Shown here piece by piece: positions 39,101 through 46,700 of a stretch of DNA of 64,000 bases (position 1 is its first letter; each line of letters begins with the position of its first letter). Where the stretch lies: positions 1-64,000 of the forward strand of contig JASAOO010003479.1 of the NCBI GenBank assembly GCA_030849075.1. Reading direction: 5' to 3'. Source of the DNA: Zelonia costaricensis. Taxonomy: Eukaryota; Euglenozoa; Kinetoplastea; Trypanosomatida; Trypanosomatidae. A program made the translations under genes and the position numbers. The notes under the pieces were generated by a model. That model did not search any database and was not told the DNA's origin. It saw only the letters and a program-made list of their open reading frames with translations.

Positions 39101-39600
39101 CAGTTCACCGGGACGCCGAGCTCCGCTGCGGACGGAGCGGCGGCAGCAGCCACGGTGGTGCCGTCGTGCTGGCCGTCAGCGAGGCGACTTGACGCGGACG
39201 CCGAGGCGGCCCCGTCTCGCTGCGAGGCAGCGGCGAGCCGTGTCGACGCGGCGTTGCCGCCGACCCGCTTCATGGCGGCCGACGACAGCGGGCGAGGATC
39301 CTCGTCGGCGTCCGCGGTGCGGAACACGCTGCAGGCGAACTCCCCGAACGTCTCCCCGATGAGCACCACCGCCGCCTGGCAGTGCAGCGCTGGTGCAATG
39401 GGGAGTGCGAGGGTTGCCGCGGAGGCGCCGGTCGCGTTGCTGTTGAAGGATGTGGTGGTGTTGGCAGCGGGGGCCGCCGAGGCGGTGGTGGCAGCGGCAG
39501 GGGCGAGGGGTGAGGCGCCAAGCGCCTTCTGTACATCGTTCGCCGACTTCGCCGCCGCACCCGCCGCGGCGGGCCCGGTGAGTGTGCCACTGCTGTGCAT
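24127..39600 (-). CDS. Giant multi-FN3-like repeat protein with WSXWS-type motifs
   Basis: 5157 residues from ATG 39600. I count about 33 divergent fibronectin-III-like units, averaging 150 residues. Each starts with a strand of the form GE-x-[FY]-x3-W-x-R and ends with P-x-T-x-Y-x3-VRA, a turn, then a Trp motif and a strand ending in T-L. In 19 units the motif is W-[GS]-x-W-[ST], mostly WGLWS; two are exact WSXWS (275-279 and 3524-3528). This is where class I cytokine receptors carry their WSXWS box. The last complete unit is closest to a canonical FN3 domain. Low-complexity Ala/Gly/Ser loops of up to about 200 residues interrupt several units. The tail (about 5005-5157) is strongly basic. 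There is no signal peptide or membrane segment, so it is probably intracellular, possibly a cytoskeletal or flagellar scaffold. Function is unknown. Confidence 0.88.
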   Translation of the reverse strand: MHSSGTLTGPAAAGAAAKSANDVQKALGASPLAPAAATTASAAPAANTTTSFNSNATGASAATLALPIAPALHCQAAVVLIGETFGEFACSVFRTADADEDPRPLSSAAMKRVGGNAASTRLAAASQRDGAASASASSRLADGQHDGTTVAAAAAPSAAELGVPVNCGADGVPRWELLVYAMRHEEHGAGVSGTAGSRGRRGVNSSGGGAAADATAAAGEAHDGAAYEESPVPSGATVYFQQTMSTAKLTKVVKLEAGRRYTVRVRCYHRASVRWSAWSAPIQTATLFPVETQIVEIGSDYVHCTWDRAAQRNEDGLAQETDVATTEWARSIPDFELRLLRESDMAEHYLGAFEAGCRSVTIRDLQPGTRYIVLMRYRTVIRTMREWNEVTRLVTESPLEAHLTARGEDTFTFSWGRGAATAVAKTAAAAAAAAKPGSTFTTAGGGASDPFFSSEVEEDAALLDAFGYLQPRMSIHEYELTVESVGLRFAPITVPASVHQYTMTDVFPSTTYSVCVRALSAEGRWGGRSTPLKVRTADRPSVAVAAVGESFASFAWSRAAEEEPQESQLQYRVLSLTSAYDQSETIDLVAVDGRPRRLLNVEQLRSGSDYTVSMRIAIAGTWGLWTEPRRFTTAPSVALTFLERGEDFLTLNWPSTGLAPALKRDDGSAAVEEPLPVYNVVVVKVDDAGERTAVLNERVTRDPTQRGFRVNDLEADTTYDVQCRTWQRNPMTGFEGWGELSAPVRMRTLQPVALHVWDVGEDFIHIMWRRGLSESATATPGGDAKGGHDDGGGVASSDWDHLKYEVVMGCADTGEDSMLHRQVLDTSYTVTQLKPSTTYTIAVRACDEQGQWGLWSRVKVRTLASVKTTIHEIGEDFVRLVWQRLTGRDDADLRGVTVADMFVAKYSILVYGRELPGIPVAPHVQSGYEAGGGRSDIVRHDIVSSEHTSLRVGDLLPDREYVAVVRAATSSGRWGLWSQPVRFRTNPQFRIPTHQLTIGENYVNVAWSRGELETPAAAAGGAAAGADEGRSEDGGEVQLGDWTVTGQELRISGVTTQYAKQYALDADMRELKVCELLPACAYTIQIRVRGRSGSWGLWSAPASILTRGTLAVTTDEVAEDFITVRWERRKVANPHQYPTGRGVVTSYHLRVYNTEGVRMETFLGDGDCPYRVTGLKANTYYCVELKANYNDEEWGLWSVPLWCLTMQPMRIQAKLISEEFCCLQLIRPNQQRRLPEDDGNPPTDDRVLAHGKLRPTIMLCVTSPILSKAPYNSAAPAAGQPKSAYLNDALPPDAAHQRLIYQTELLNSAETVEHTVPNLKCNTVYSVSVRTKLANGEWGMWSPSLVFATVPATRVSFTSIGESFVGVEWVRHSQVVPPQIANQEQVVLGVATITASRVRVRESGGAYQHTYTVEGATNTLRIDNLTPATTYMVCVQTFNDNYEWGVWSEEQKVRTVPGMDIHVQHVSEDALWVSWSRRTDLHVVGDANTAFNVNIAARAYEVCLIGEGGFTYTQETDSTSLFFRGLMPDAVYTIHVRALFAQSEYWGLWSAQPFRTKPRLRVTFGNIGEHFVMLEWRRHLPKPTDTDVRLLSDEDEASGGYASEASLQSGALVPARSRSSGAAGAGNVPMPRHPLLIAETKDVVQLYRFKVQRVGESHSVVYNIAPTVSGFRLRDLQPSSEYRVWVCAKGYEGVWGFWSEESRVRTLPRLTLEVLNIGEDYVRAQWRRGAWEGASMAGDDGTEVRQVDGAVSGYEIRVIGADGSVAAMSSATFRETSAVLSGLRLSTRYAIQVRAKDTYDAWGLWSDPISFYTLKPVTVALQRVGETFVDVRWARPMHLAHAQHDRSDSIAVDEADEASAVSATGMHVDEDGVLQPDERVTRWHMRVTCNRVFAGMPQTEDYRELYADEGDHAMHIDGLLPQATYSMAVRGLNHAGEWGHWSPALVVVTCPLLKVAVEVAGETFLQLAWNRPTARGTAPRHSAAGQSHTTHHGYLHRMRPHRARTSGAHDSPSDGDDGDEDGAQSGMQVAEGDVRIVKSLSGRDGGSDHTKADTDVDGNYSALPSFVGGPAETYVCFPSEAEVHNYQVTIKPMPAESPFDEADEPLVDGARVYETTQPGLRLGNLLPGTRYAITVREQQWDDEGRLVTGEWGAPSEAVCTLTVPPVQVIPQEIGEDYCMVEWRRAAVAEGAADGTLPFATGAGGAGGGAAAGAGSAGFAVSGAAMLTAAASTTASQKAVEFQLQTRRMHLDGTTLYDGPLAMDSVVSVPSSVNTYHIAGLVPSSVYEVRVRAKMENAQWGMWSPATRFMTQSRLELRVDRVQEVTVRVSWCRPRLAHTRRGSSGTRVAPDRRERSSTTEQLAEELLEDSNEEVDSVEPGEATTSELGCSPVLAEACGPQVIQPDDAVHEYELVIEGISVPERRRVTFSHETQFTVIEELQQEQLYCLSIRSLSEKQHWSRFSAKVTLLTLSSVVVRVAQHTECTALLEWSRPAPDVGRYAELLARHQRDALHQCDDRERRELLEMKRKIQEQESKGESTTVATAGWMNPAAREEHNALLREEATRHYQADRIAVGNPACTGYELRVTMQRGELCVPYIAAIETLRTHGPGGLPIDASAGDFLAAARRSGHTGPMSSSGARGTAGNTSFRERKRDGSVRLPPSPGTHSGASLPVGSTPAQAASSSHTLLSVQLRSCVAQVLLQGLSPDAVFSARVRARGVPDSWQPWSRSVKVETLPLIQLDQSRFGEHYINLYWYRGEAAMMASVVQEAEEFRRLQREFHNLTERGLEEQRNALGPAAYASLVNRLRRLRILRRLSAARAKRHADGETGLLADPACPVQGYQLRVIDEAGTISEHYLPNNQFHDPAAPPTLGFTATGLQPNSLYVCCLCPHYGGDVWGCWTAPLKYMTHNIIQLDITYISETFVDLEWWRLDNKPVSPLDEHDTLLSSRYTEEVQVYQLRITHEDAVTGQEVEEFRNMRACNVLRIDALLPDMKYTIAVREWDPKGDWGLWSASCSCVTLPSIETTVTDVKECSAQLSWRRATPRIDYENDMHVLEDSSEIIGFYLRMEEVPNRLRASGGGIASPTSPGNARPLSCGDPASPAVQSEQQSEAIEALSMSANEVGLLNTSFHNSTSPLDERPRAAEADELEGTLAFGFQRGGPLPPEAHPQLCDGLVSERADGAPVQQHYLLIKRITSSTELQACLADLHPQTVYQVQIMAETTGGQVGPWSPPHFFITMPQLRLSAGTIDEHYVSLQWLRRPLGPIAAQLGSGPSNNVVSTVFPSSGSIASGEGSMNAVPNAFSAPAQVTLPTARVVSYELEVRGAAGHDFAFSTRIDSGAANGAFRVTGLSLDSAYVARVRSVSDAGEASLWSAELTFVTLRQLLVQPQEITESTIEMSWSRPEQKPELYLTRTSFDAAPATAQAQPPTPPSPPSPGDAARSSAAPVTLAVPSLARSRPAVCVGDREAVKYQVRVYHATEQAPPRMLVDKQLNGNITRLPVNSLIPNSVYLLYVRAINRDGVWSEWSEGRSVYTMKPLFSSIATVGEDFVRVQWARDPPEELHYTPGAAAAASTAGASASAVQKQSLPRATSFATTVPADAAVAAAEESGAEVHDGAPLVEDDGGESPTSAAERSTSDSPNAARTWLQGRRFRLHDRPSEVGRVYCSAATAIQSFTISVRRSDEAEGYTVEVPGHTCQHTLPGLQPDSIYLICVRAQYSSGERGPWSDIVRSGTYNLLAMDVKEVGEDYVAASWQRKSNTIHMASLHIGKVEETACYEVRVRDYTEVPLGEEESDVAQRRDSESRSVFLHANQRHSILRELLSNHRYRLSVRRWYQPHDGFSVKGDTQQLNGPSTRAASVATSRNSMSNTVEGSRDSADEEPISRQTEEVQVPSLLPSSATPLQLYAQTTHVVMSAALRESMERAKALPGVWSDSEYVVTLRDMVCSVERVGEEYFQLRWGRDPRAVPLPVRRAMPVKPVQNYQLRIDELLRDGSGVEGTRSANTLHLDEMMAPTETSYFSNTLKPNTLYKIEVRCCIEKLWGRWSRPVYVITQPCLQVEVSRIGEECATISWHRPREPLTLPDGEVAILGDEEEADGSYQLEVNGIGFNYQISRRFKASRTSHTVRHLDADALYAVRVRSGDGMHQACSLWSETSCFATLKPIQVVLSMPTEQFVHVEWSRPPQTVEEYAERLEQQAGIAAGSSSGTSGAAAPQPSTPGESQTGGAPTTPIAGVMPPAPATTPSSQSGGAVMPRVGGTVQLGNPGSLAFHLCVFNTQETPSLAVVDKQFHKDVSHHRVVGLVADTPYVVIVRACCEATGDWGLWSEERHFRTLKLLAPTVSSVGETYAELTWEQSDAEQLAPGAGAGAPALPTKYLLVLRSTRDGTFEREITAEECRGTVATLSPDNYQAPSYRLTQLHPGTEYAVALQPCYGGGGDWGLWSQAAAFTTLQAVQLTATLTKDAMDLSWGRSVPAPSLVASDGAGGAAAAGGDGAVRGSQDGALQAPPAAALPAAGSHTAAGTALANSRTVSRYQLVVYREEDIATAHPHGSSLEASLAQPPSSSSLFFPNVTASQEGRLSDRPTASSSHRNSSLRAQQRQLMRPSMSAARLHSSFSGPLDGTGTNSVQTAIPDMDVGAGLNFDSSTAMPVQRVDWLFRKQYDVSDSAANVAAPAPATSGASGAAAAAAAAAPGGPSLTVSGMHERIEDLTPDTTYLVRLRAMDLFGHWGTPVEVRLVTPPLAPMQVALRRVNGQFCSLQWATPGVAAADGAAGVNAHGRYRYIVEQCMLQTEPGASGGSGALGGAAGGGIGSGRKAGGPSAVSAAATALLSADWHVVDTVEDTNVCAVRIAGLLSRVRCRVKCARHIPPAPQSDKDATPFAAPAAADPLGPYSDYSEVVAVSGGTPPEGVVDPHLSTLSQNAATLEWLPPPKPSEAAAGRYARPVYHVYLANTTDQPYPVQIATVHRPTYVLTNLTPATTYTVQVVAENADGVSFRNPILRFTTKAEDDQTVSRHDEGGDAAGGAAEASVPLAEIVLFHGPRAAQAEEEAAAAAAAAGADVADIPTAARRSLKSPTPPTGRQRGGRAGAGKRGRGSSAGRRKGGAGRKASSRARAASGPGAKRSSSGSGRAVGTETVRESASPNTGFLPPLAKTM

Positions 39601-39601
39601 C

Positions 39602-39748
39602 CTGCGCCGTCACACAGAGAGAGTCCCACACACACACACACACACACACGGAAGAGGAAGAGGAAGAACGGAAGATAAAGCAAGCCACAACCACACCAAA
39701 AGGCCCGTCCGATGGGGGGGAGAGCGACGCGCGTGTCAGTGAGGAGGG
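39602..39748 (-). promoter_or_regulatory. Trans-splice acceptor one base before the FN3 giant's start codon
   Basis: On the minus strand 39748 to 39604 has no AG (145 bases). It contains a C/T tract (about 39690-39650) and a GT repeat, and ends in GCGCAG at 39603-39602. One G follows, then ATG 39600. The next in-frame Met is about 108 codons on. Confidence 0.55.
39627..39649. repeat. CA dinucleotide microsatellite
   Basis: About eleven CA units on the plus strand, lying between the pyrimidine tract and the splice acceptor of the FN3 giant gene. Confidence 0.8.
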
Positions 39749-40449
39749 CTGGAGGGGCTGGAGAGGGCGGGCAGACCAGTGCGCCAGCTGGGGGAGCTGA
39801 TCGGGTACGCACTCACGGACTGAAACGCACACGCACTCACGCACACGGAGACACGCTCTCTGGGTCAGTCAGAAGCAGGTGGAGATAACAGCGAGCGTCG
39901 GTGCCTTCCTTCTAGTGAATGAGGCTGCAGCGGTGGAGAGGGAGGACGAGGTGGGGGGTGAGGGGCGGTCGGCGGAGTCGGGATGGGTGACAACACCGCC
40001 ACGAAAGGTGTTCCGCGTGTACCCCCAGATGGAGGGTGGCGGGGGGGGGGGGAGTCGGGAGGCGCATGCACACGTGTGGAAGCGAGCGTGTGGGTCAGCG
40101 GCACGTAGCATGGGAGATCAAGAGAAGAGTAGAGAGAGAGAGGGAGAATGCTGTGCAGAGAAGACGCATGACCTCGTCAAGGGGAAGCAAAGGCATCGGC
40201 AGAGCTCGCCGCCCCACTGCAACGTCTTGGGTGCGGAGGACGTGGAGGAGGGGGGGGAGCTGTGACCACGCAGAAGGGGTAAGGCTGAGAGATAAGGCGG
40301 CCACATTGGGCATCGACGTCTCTCCATGTTACGCGCCCAGACCTCTGTTCTGTGTTCTGTTATCATCCTCCCTCTGCATTCGCACGTGGGCGTAGATCAA
40401 GTCACATATCAGCTTCATACAGGCACACGTCTCGCGCACGCACGCACGT

Positions 40450-40475
40450 ACACACACACACACACACACACACAC
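40450..40475. repeat. CA dinucleotide microsatellite
   Basis: About thirteen AC units on the plus strand in the 3' flank of the HECT gene. Confidence 0.8.
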
Positions 40476-40640
40476 GCATAGGGAGAGCTCGAACGAACGA
40501 CGTCCACAATGCGATGCGCCACGCGCTGCTGTGCACGAAATGGAGGGAAGGGGGTTGGCGACGGCGATGCACAAAACTTGCACAGCCCTCGAGCGCCTTG
40601 CCCATCCGCACACACACAAACACATGCTCACGGACACGGG

Positions 40641-40667
40641 CACGGGCCACGGGCCACGGGCCACGGG
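40641..40667. repeat. Short tandem repeat of CCACGGG
   Basis: Three perfect 7-base units (40647-40667) preceded by a partial CACGGG, 87 bases beyond the HECT stop codon. Confidence 0.75.
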
Positions 40668-40753
40668 CGAAGCAGCGACGCGTGAAGAGAAGCACAAAAA
40701 CGTAGACGGACGTCGGGGTGCGCCGCCGGATCAGCGGCGCGCGTGCCGTTCCA

Positions 40754-43700
40754 TTAGACGAAGCCGAACTCTGCGGCGTGGCTGAGGCAGGCCTCGAGGC
40801 TGCGCTGCAGCTCGGCCGCGGAAGAGCACGGCTGCAGCAGCAGCGAGATGGGGGAGCACGTGTGCGCGGTGGGCAGCCGGCCCGGCTCGTCGCCGCACTC
40901 CACAAGCACTCGCTCCGGTAGCGGAAGGCGGCTCTGGCCAGAGCAGAAGAGCAAGAAGCGCGACAGCTGCGACGGCGTGAAGCCGCTCAGCACCTCCGTC
41001 AGCATCGCACGCGTCGAGTGTGGCAGCTGCGACGTGTCAAGCTCAGCGAGCACGTGCTCGCTCGTCGCCGCGCCGGTGCCGCACACCCGCGCACGCAGGT
41101 CCTCCCAGCGGACGGCGCGCAGAGAGGCGGCAGGGACGACGGAGGTGAGACCGGCGCGGATGGCGAAGAAGGCGGGGTCGTATTGGTGCAGCAGCGCCTC
41201 CTCGGCGAGGGTGCGCCGCCGGCTCACCTCGGCTGCCTCCACCGTGGCCGCCATCTCCTCCAGCTCCTCCAGCGCGAGGTGGCTCATGTCCTGCAAGCTC
41301 ATCGCAGGCGTCATGCACGCATACGGCCGCAGCGGACGCGCTGTGGCACCACCGCCACCCATAGCACCACTCGTAGCACCGAGCGCCGCCGCAGCAGCCG
41401 CAGCCCCACCCGCGCCGCCGCCGCCGTGAAGGCCGCGCAGAAAGGTCGGGCTGGCCCGCACGTGCGCCGGCAGGGATGCAAAGAAGTCATCGCTGAGCAC
41501 AAACTCTTCGTCCTCCAGCGCGGCGGTGATGTTGTCGTCGATGTCGCATGCGTAGTCGGCGAGCGTCATGCTGTCCTCCTGGAACGTGAGCGTCTTCCAC
41601 AGCATACGCGGGAAGTCGAAGGAGGCCTTCAGCGTACCGCACAGCACCATGTTGCCCATGAGCTTGCCCAGCCACTCGAACATGCGTCGCAGCACGCTGC
41701 CCTCGGCGCCGTCGTCGGCCGCCTCACTGGCGTACAGGGCCACCATGTTGGGCACGACGGTAAAGATGGTGCTGTGGCTGCACAGCTGGAAGAGCGGCAG
41801 CAGCGGATCAACACGCACGCCGCGGATAAAGCGGTAGCTGATCTCGTCGCCAACCATGCTCATCACCGCCCGCGTAACGCCGCCGGCGTCGACGGCCAGG
41901 GTGCCCTCGAGCTGCACGGCGAACATGCGGGCCCGCTGGAAGACCCGCATCCGCTCGAGCTGCGTGAACAGCTGCCCGGTCACGCTGCACCGCAGCAGCC
42001 GCTCCTCCAGCGTCAGCGCCGAGGTGTCGCCCAGGATGCCCTCCCGCAGCGTGCCGTCCGCGTTGCCGACCACGCCGTCACCGCCGCCGGCCGCCGCGTC
42101 GTCCCCCTCCTCCGCATCGGCGTCCTCATCCTCCATGACGTCCACGAAGTCCTCGTCCTCCTCCGTCTCGAAGTCCGCGTCGCTCGCCTCCGCCGTGTCG
42201 TCCTCCACGTCGTCGTCGTCGCCGCCGCGCAAGTCCAACGCGAGAGCGACCGCGCCGCCGGGCCGCTCCTCCGCCGCAGCGGCAGCAGCGTACCGCACCG
42301 CACTCACGGTGCTGTCGCGCCGCGAGGACGGCGCAGACGCTCCGAGCAGGGCGGGGTGCTCGGCCATCCACGCGGCGTCCGCCTCAGCCCGCACCTGGTT
42401 TGCCTTGCGCAGTGACACGATGACACGGAAGGCGTGGCCACCGCTGTACTTGGGGCGGCCGCCGGGCTGCAGCTCGAAGATGGTCCAGCGCCCGCTGCTG
42501 AAGAGCAGGTCGGTGGCCTTGCGGTAGCAAGTCATGAGGTACGGCGACTTCTCGATGAGCCGCAGGTGGCGCGCCACGACGATCGTCAGCTCCTGCGCGC
42601 ACCGCAGCTGCTGGATGTACGGCAGCAACGCACGCACGCGCAGCGCCGCCGAGGCCGGGCTGCCACCGAACCGACCGAGCCGCTGCGGTCCGGCTAGCTG
42701 GGTGAGCAGGGGGAAGCGGCGCAGCACGCTGTGCGCCGTCGGCGTGTCCAGCAGCGGCAGCACCGCCGACTCCTCCAGCGACGTGATCGACGCCTCCTCG
42801 AGCGCGCGGCTGAGCTGCTGGTAGAACTCGTACGTCTGCGGCATAAGCGCGTCATGGGCAACGGCGGGATCGCCAGCAGCACGCCGTATAGCCCCCGCCT
42901 CTCCCTCCTCGTCATCGTCGTCGCTCCCCCAGAGCTGACTGTCCGACGGAGGGGAGTAGTCCTCATAGCCGGGTGGCTTGAACTGCGTGTGGCCGAGGCG
43001 GATCTTGAGGCTGTGCGGCTCCACGGAGGCGCTCACGTAGGGATAGATCTCCTCCCCGTCGCCCTGCGCCGGCACCGACACCCACGAGATCTCCTGCCCG
43101 TTGATGGTCCAGCACACCATCATCGTCTCCAGGTCCATCATGGACCCAATCACGTCGCCGACGCTGGGCCGTCGCGGGACGGGCATCGCCTGCTCCGTCA
43201 TCATGAGCCGCAAGTGGTCGCGGCAGTTGTAGCCCCACGAGTGCATGTCCGAGCCGACGTGCTGGGCAGACGAGATGCGCTCGTGCTCCAGCGTGCCCCA
43301 GCCCATCACGACAGTGCGGGTGCGGTCTATGAAGTCCTGCGGCACCTCGACCTCGTAGTAGTACTTGCCCCCCTTGTTCGGCGCCACCCCGACGCTGCCG
43401 CGCACCTGCCCTACCAGAAGCTCGCCGGCCTCGTTCAGCCGCGTGTCGGTGAGGGCCACCACGTACGGGAACGGCTTGCCCAGCATCGGCGGCAGCGCCC
43501 GGCACCGCTCCATCGCGGCCACGGTGCGGGCGAGGCAGGCGCTCGCCTTGGCAATCCCCGAAGTCGTCCGCATCGACGCGCGGTGCAGCAGCGCGAGCAC
43601 CGTGGCCCGCTGTTGGCCCTCAACGAGCGGCTCCATCGACAGCGCCGGCAGCAGCGGCTGGGCGTTGAGGTGGCCGCTCGGGTGGTCCTCCATGAGCGCG

Positions 43701-46700
43701 CTGAGGCACGCGTAGCTCGCCTTACGCTGCGCCGCGTCGCCGTGGCGCACCACGTTCATGCACAGCGCGTACAGCAGCGCGTCCCGCTCGGCCGCCAGGG
43801 CGGCCGGCTGCTGCCGAATCAGCGCCAGCGCGACGCTCGCGACGGTGGACACGAGTGCGGGCTCCTCAATGCCGTCCTCGAGCATCCGCAGGCACTCGTA
43901 GAAAACAGGCGTCACGAGCGGCGCGGGGAAGTCGGCCCAGCTGTCCAGCCAGTCGGTGGAGCAGACGTGGATGCGGCGCAGGAAGGCGGGCTGGCACAGC
44001 TGCCGTGGCGGGAGCAGCGCGGCGTGGCGCAGCACAATGGCGCTGGCGTAGTGCACCAGCGCACCCGTCATGCACGGCTCCACCGCCGTCGCCGCAGCAG
44101 CCAGCGCCGCCGACGCCCGTGCGAGGGGGGTGGCGAGGTCGGCCGTTAAGGGCCGCTCCGGGATGGGGGCGACGTAGCGGCTGACCTCCGCCGCCGCTGT
44201 GGAGCCGGTGCGCCGGGCTGCCACGTCGACGAGGTCCCAGAGGAGGTCGGCGCTGTACGCGCGGGTGTGCAGGCCAAAGCACGTCATCTTCACCCCATCC
44301 AGTGCCCACTGGAACTCCAGCGTGGCGCCGTCACCGACCAGGCGGGCCTCGATGGTGGTGCAGAATCGGTCCTTTGGCAGCCACCGTGTCACGCGGGCGC
44401 AGCTGGTGCAGTAGCGGCGGTAGCGCAGGGACTGGAAGTCGCGCACGTGCTCGCGCTGATAGCAGGTGGTGCAGTACGTGCACAGCCCCGCCGTCTCCTG
44501 TCGCCGCACCCCGCTGGGCCGCATCGAACCACACGTCATGCACGTCGCGGCGGCAAGGCTGTTGTAGGCGAAGCTGCATGTCGGGCACGTCCACGACGCC
44601 CCAGGCCGCGCCGTCGCGCACATTGCACACCGCACCGCCGCCGGGTCGTTGAGGTACGTGCACAGCGAGCAAGCCCACTCCTGCGTCGTCGCCGCGTCGG
44701 CGCTGTCGCCGCCCGGCGGATCGGCTCGATCGAACTCCATGCGCCCACGCAGCAGCGTGGGCGACACGAGGTAGCCGCTGAAGGTGAAGGAGGCCACCTT
44801 AGTCTCACCGCTGCCCTCCACCAGCACCCGGTCGTCGGCGACCGCGCTGCCGCCAGGCTGCGACGACGAAGACGCTGACAGCGACGCACTTCCGCGTCGG
44901 TTCACCGGGCGAACGGTCAGTGTCATGGGCGCCGCCGCCTCCATGCCGGCTGCCACCTGCGATGCCGCGGCGTCGCCGTCGTCCGCGACGTCGCTGGCCG
45001 TCTCCTCAGCGCCCGACGCGATCGAGTAGTCGTCACGCGACGGGGCCGAGTCGCCGCCTTCCTCGTCCTCGTCTTCCTCCTCGTCCTCTTCGTCATCGGC
45101 GTCCTCCCAGAGCATCGCGTCCGACGGCTGGGCCGAGCTTGGGCTCCGATAACCTTCGTCGTCCGCTCCTGCGGTCGGCGTTGCCGCCGCTGCTGCGGCT
45201 GCTGCTGCCACTACTGTGGCGCTCCCTGGCACCGACGCACTCGCGGCGGCTGCGGCAGCCTCAGACGGAGGCACGGCTGGTGTTGCTTCGGGGCCCGCGG
45301 TCAGCGGCGCATCCGTCCAGTCCGCATACCAGCCGCAGTACGGAGAGGCACCACGCGCCGCCTCCCTCAGCCGCGGCTGCTGCTGCTGCCGCTGTTGCTG
45401 CGGGGCCGGCGGTAGTGGTGTACGGCCACTACGCTGCTGCAGGCGACGCAGAATGCGGTCCAGCAGGTCGCACCAGCTCGCCGGCACGGGGTGGCGCGCC
45501 GTGCACGCCGACCAGCGCAGGCCGCACGTGGGGCACAACAACGCGTCGCCACGGCGCTGGTGGCTCGCGGCGAGGCGGGCTTCAAAGCGCCGCGCGCCCG
45601 TCAGCAGCGTCGCACCAGCCGGCTCCGTGTACGTCGCCGCCGCCTTGCGGCCCTCGCCCATCGCGGCGTCGCCATCGCCTGCCGATGCGCCGGGCACGGT
45701 GATCGTGTGCTGCTCACACAGATACGGGTTGCAGGCAAGCTCATTCCACGCCTCACGCAGCAGCGTTTGGGAGGGGAGGTTCAGGTGGGTGGCGGGAAGT
45801 ACCGCGTCCAGCAGCGGCAGCAGCGCCTGCATCGCCGCGTCCACGCCGGCGGCAGCGGCGTCGCGCTCACCGGCGCCGTCAGCCGCGATGGAGGTAGCGT
45901 CACCCAGCCCCTGAGAGCTGGTTGCACTGCAGCTGTTGTTCGCGTTGGGGTGATGGTGCTGATGGTGGTGGTGATGGGGCGGGCCCGTTGGCCCGCCACG
46001 GCTTGCGATGGCACCGCGCACACAGAAGATAAGGCGCAGCGCGCGCAGGAGCGTTGCGGGCCGCTGCAGCGTCAGCCGTCGCCGCCGCGTCGCGTCGCCG
46101 CCGGCCTGGACCACAGCCGCGTACGAGGCCGGTGAGGCAGACGGCGCGAGCGAGGCGAGGCACTGCGCCGCCAACGCCGCCAGCTCCGGCACGCACGCCT
46201 GCACGCACGCCCGCAGCCCTGGCGCACCCGGGAGCTTGTACGGCTCCGTGGTCGAGCCCGGCTCCAGCGCCGCGGCGCACACGCGCTGCAGCGAGCCCGC
46301 CTCGTCGCTCACGACCACCATACAGCCCTCGAAGCGCTCGATGCGGGCGGGGGTGGCCCGGCCGCCGGGCTGGTCTTGCTGCGGCGGCGCCACGTAGACG
46401 ACCTGGGCCTCGTCCCCGTCAGCCCCCAGCACGCCAAGCGTCACGTCCCCGTTCAGCTCCGCGGAGCACGAGCCCGCCGCCGACTCTGCCGCGCCCGGCG
46501 TGCCGCCGTCGGGCCTCTGAATGCGCGGCAGGCTCTCCTTCACCAGCGGCAGCGCCAGCGCCCTCCAGGAGAGCAGCATCGCGCGCATCGTGTAGCGGGC
46601 GCTGATGACGGCTTCGTCCGGCGCGTACATCCACTTGGCACGGCTGTCGCGGTTGTACAGCTCCACGAAGGGGTGGAGGTGCCGCACCGAGGACGGAATG

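Larger units (their letters stand above)
39749..40753. other. Intergenic spacer
   Basis: No supported gene. Contains a G12-type run (about 40040-40052), a CA microsatellite, and a 7-base tandem repeat. It should be mostly the 3'UTR of the HECT ligase gene. Confidence 0.55.

Noticed and set aside
24127..39600. Class I cytokine receptor or thrombospondin-repeat homology for the FN3 giant
   Set aside because: No signal peptide, membrane segment or disulphide pattern; the Trp box is similar by position but homology to those receptors cannot be claimed.
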